Assembly (NCBI GenBank): GCA_013204125.1
Contig: JABMOP010000221.1
Coordinates: forward strand, 1 to 6,379
From: Rhodospirillales bacterium
Lineage (GTDB): Bacteria > Pseudomonadota > Alphaproteobacteria > Rhodospirillales > UBA2165
Length of the DNA: 6,379 bases
Reading direction: 5' to 3'
A model generated the notes under the pieces. It ran no database searches, was not told where the DNA came from, and saw nothing but the letters and a program-made list of their open reading frames with translations. Positions 5,954 to 6,379 of this stretch are shown piece after piece (the first letter of the stretch is position 1; every line of letters begins with the position of its first letter). The position numbers and the translations under genes were made by a program.

Positions 5954-6379
5954 GTGCACACCGTTGATACAAGCAAAGCAACCCGCATAAATTTATTCAG
6001 CTGGAAGAGCATTCAAATGCGCACCTTCCATCTGACCTGGGTCTCATTCTTTCTTTGCTTTTTCGGCTGGTTCGGTATCGCACCCTTGATGGCCGTGGTA
6101 CGTGAAGATTTGGATCTGACAAAATCGGAGATCGGCTGGACGATTATTGCTTCGGTCGCGATCACAATTTTAGTGCGCCTGATCGTCGGGCCTTTGTGCG
6201 ACAAAATCGGCCCGCGCAAAACCTATGCCGGGCTAATGATCCTCGGCGCCTTTCCGGTGATGCTGATCGGCCTTGCCGACAGTTTTGAAACCTTCCTCCT
6301 CTTTCGCCTCGCCATTGGGGCCATCGGTGCGTCCTTCGTCATTACCCAGTACCACACCTCGGTCATGTTCGCGCCCAAC
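5954..6379 (+). CDS. NarK/NasA-type nitrate/nitrite transporter (MFS, NNP family), N-terminal part
   Basis: The frame starts at GTG 5954 behind AAAGGAG and runs to the window edge without a stop, giving the first 142 residues; full members of the family are usually 400-500 residues or more. A short cytoplasmic tail is followed by MRTFHLTWVSFFLCFFGWFG (22-41, TM1), a TM2 helix with Arg75 in TILVRLIVGP, the MFS loop motif GPLCDKIGPRKTY (79-91), TM3 and TM4, and GAIGASFVITQYHTSVMFAP (122-141), the beginning of the nitrate signature in TM5. Arg75 matches the TM2 arginine that contacts nitrate in E. coli NarK. The protein should move nitrate, by proton symport or nitrate/nitrite exchange, across the inner membrane. 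Which type, and whether it feeds assimilation or respiration, depends on genes past the edge. The sigma-54 promoter and IHF site upstream suggest control by nitrogen status or nitrate, and favour an assimilatory role (inference). Confidence 0.92.
   Translation, partial: MHTVDTSKATRINLFSWKSIQMRTFHLTWVSFFLCFFGWFGIAPLMAVVREDLDLTKSEIGWTIIASVAITILVRLIVGPLCDKIGPRKTYAGLMILGAFPVMLIGLADSFETFLLFRLAIGAIGASFVITQYHTSVMFAPN

Overview
The window looks like chromosomal DNA from a Gram-negative proteobacterium, most likely an alphaproteobacterium. This is inferred from protein style (an RND efflux pump, an ETHE1-type persulfide dioxygenase fused to a rhodanese, a NarK-type nitrate transporter behind a sigma-54 promoter) and from fairly GC-rich coding DNA next to a very AT-rich intergenic region. 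No species can be named from the sequence alone. No rRNA, tRNA, CRISPR array, insertion sequence or phage gene was seen.

Left block (1-4627, plus strand): the 3' end of an RND periplasmic adaptor gene, a complete RND inner-membrane permease gene (390-3575) 18 bp later, and, after only 5 bp, a complete persulfide dioxygenase-rhodanese fusion gene (3581-4627). The close spacing and shared strand suggest one transcript that starts upstream of the window. The outer-membrane channel is not in view. The adaptor ends in a Gly/Pro/Ala linker and three short Pro-Glu-rich repeats.

Middle (4624-5643, minus strand): a second, unrelated metallo-beta-lactamase-fold hydrolase with a C-terminal helical/winged-helix tail. 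It meets the dioxygenase gene tail to tail, and the two stop codons overlap within the four bases CTAA. Its best start is a GTG at 5643 with an AGGGA ribosome site, not the more distal TTG at 5688.

Right block (5644-6379): about 310 bp without a coding region, strongly AT-rich from about 5735 to 5880. It carries what looks like a complete sigma-54 control region for the last gene: a near-consensus -24/-12 promoter, a perfect match to the IHF consensus just upstream, and two inverted repeats further up that could be activator sites. The gene itself starts with GTG at 5954 behind a strong AAAGGAG and encodes the first 142 residues of a NarK/NasA-type nitrate/nitrite transporter, cut by the window edge.

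Functionally, the left block combines export with detoxification of sulfane sulfur, though a direct link between pump and enzyme is only inferred from position. The right block is probably a nitrate uptake locus under nitrogen or nitrate control through sigma-54. I see no clearly new biological system; the most informative items are the regulatory region at 5778-5896 and the pump/persulfide-dioxygenase operon.
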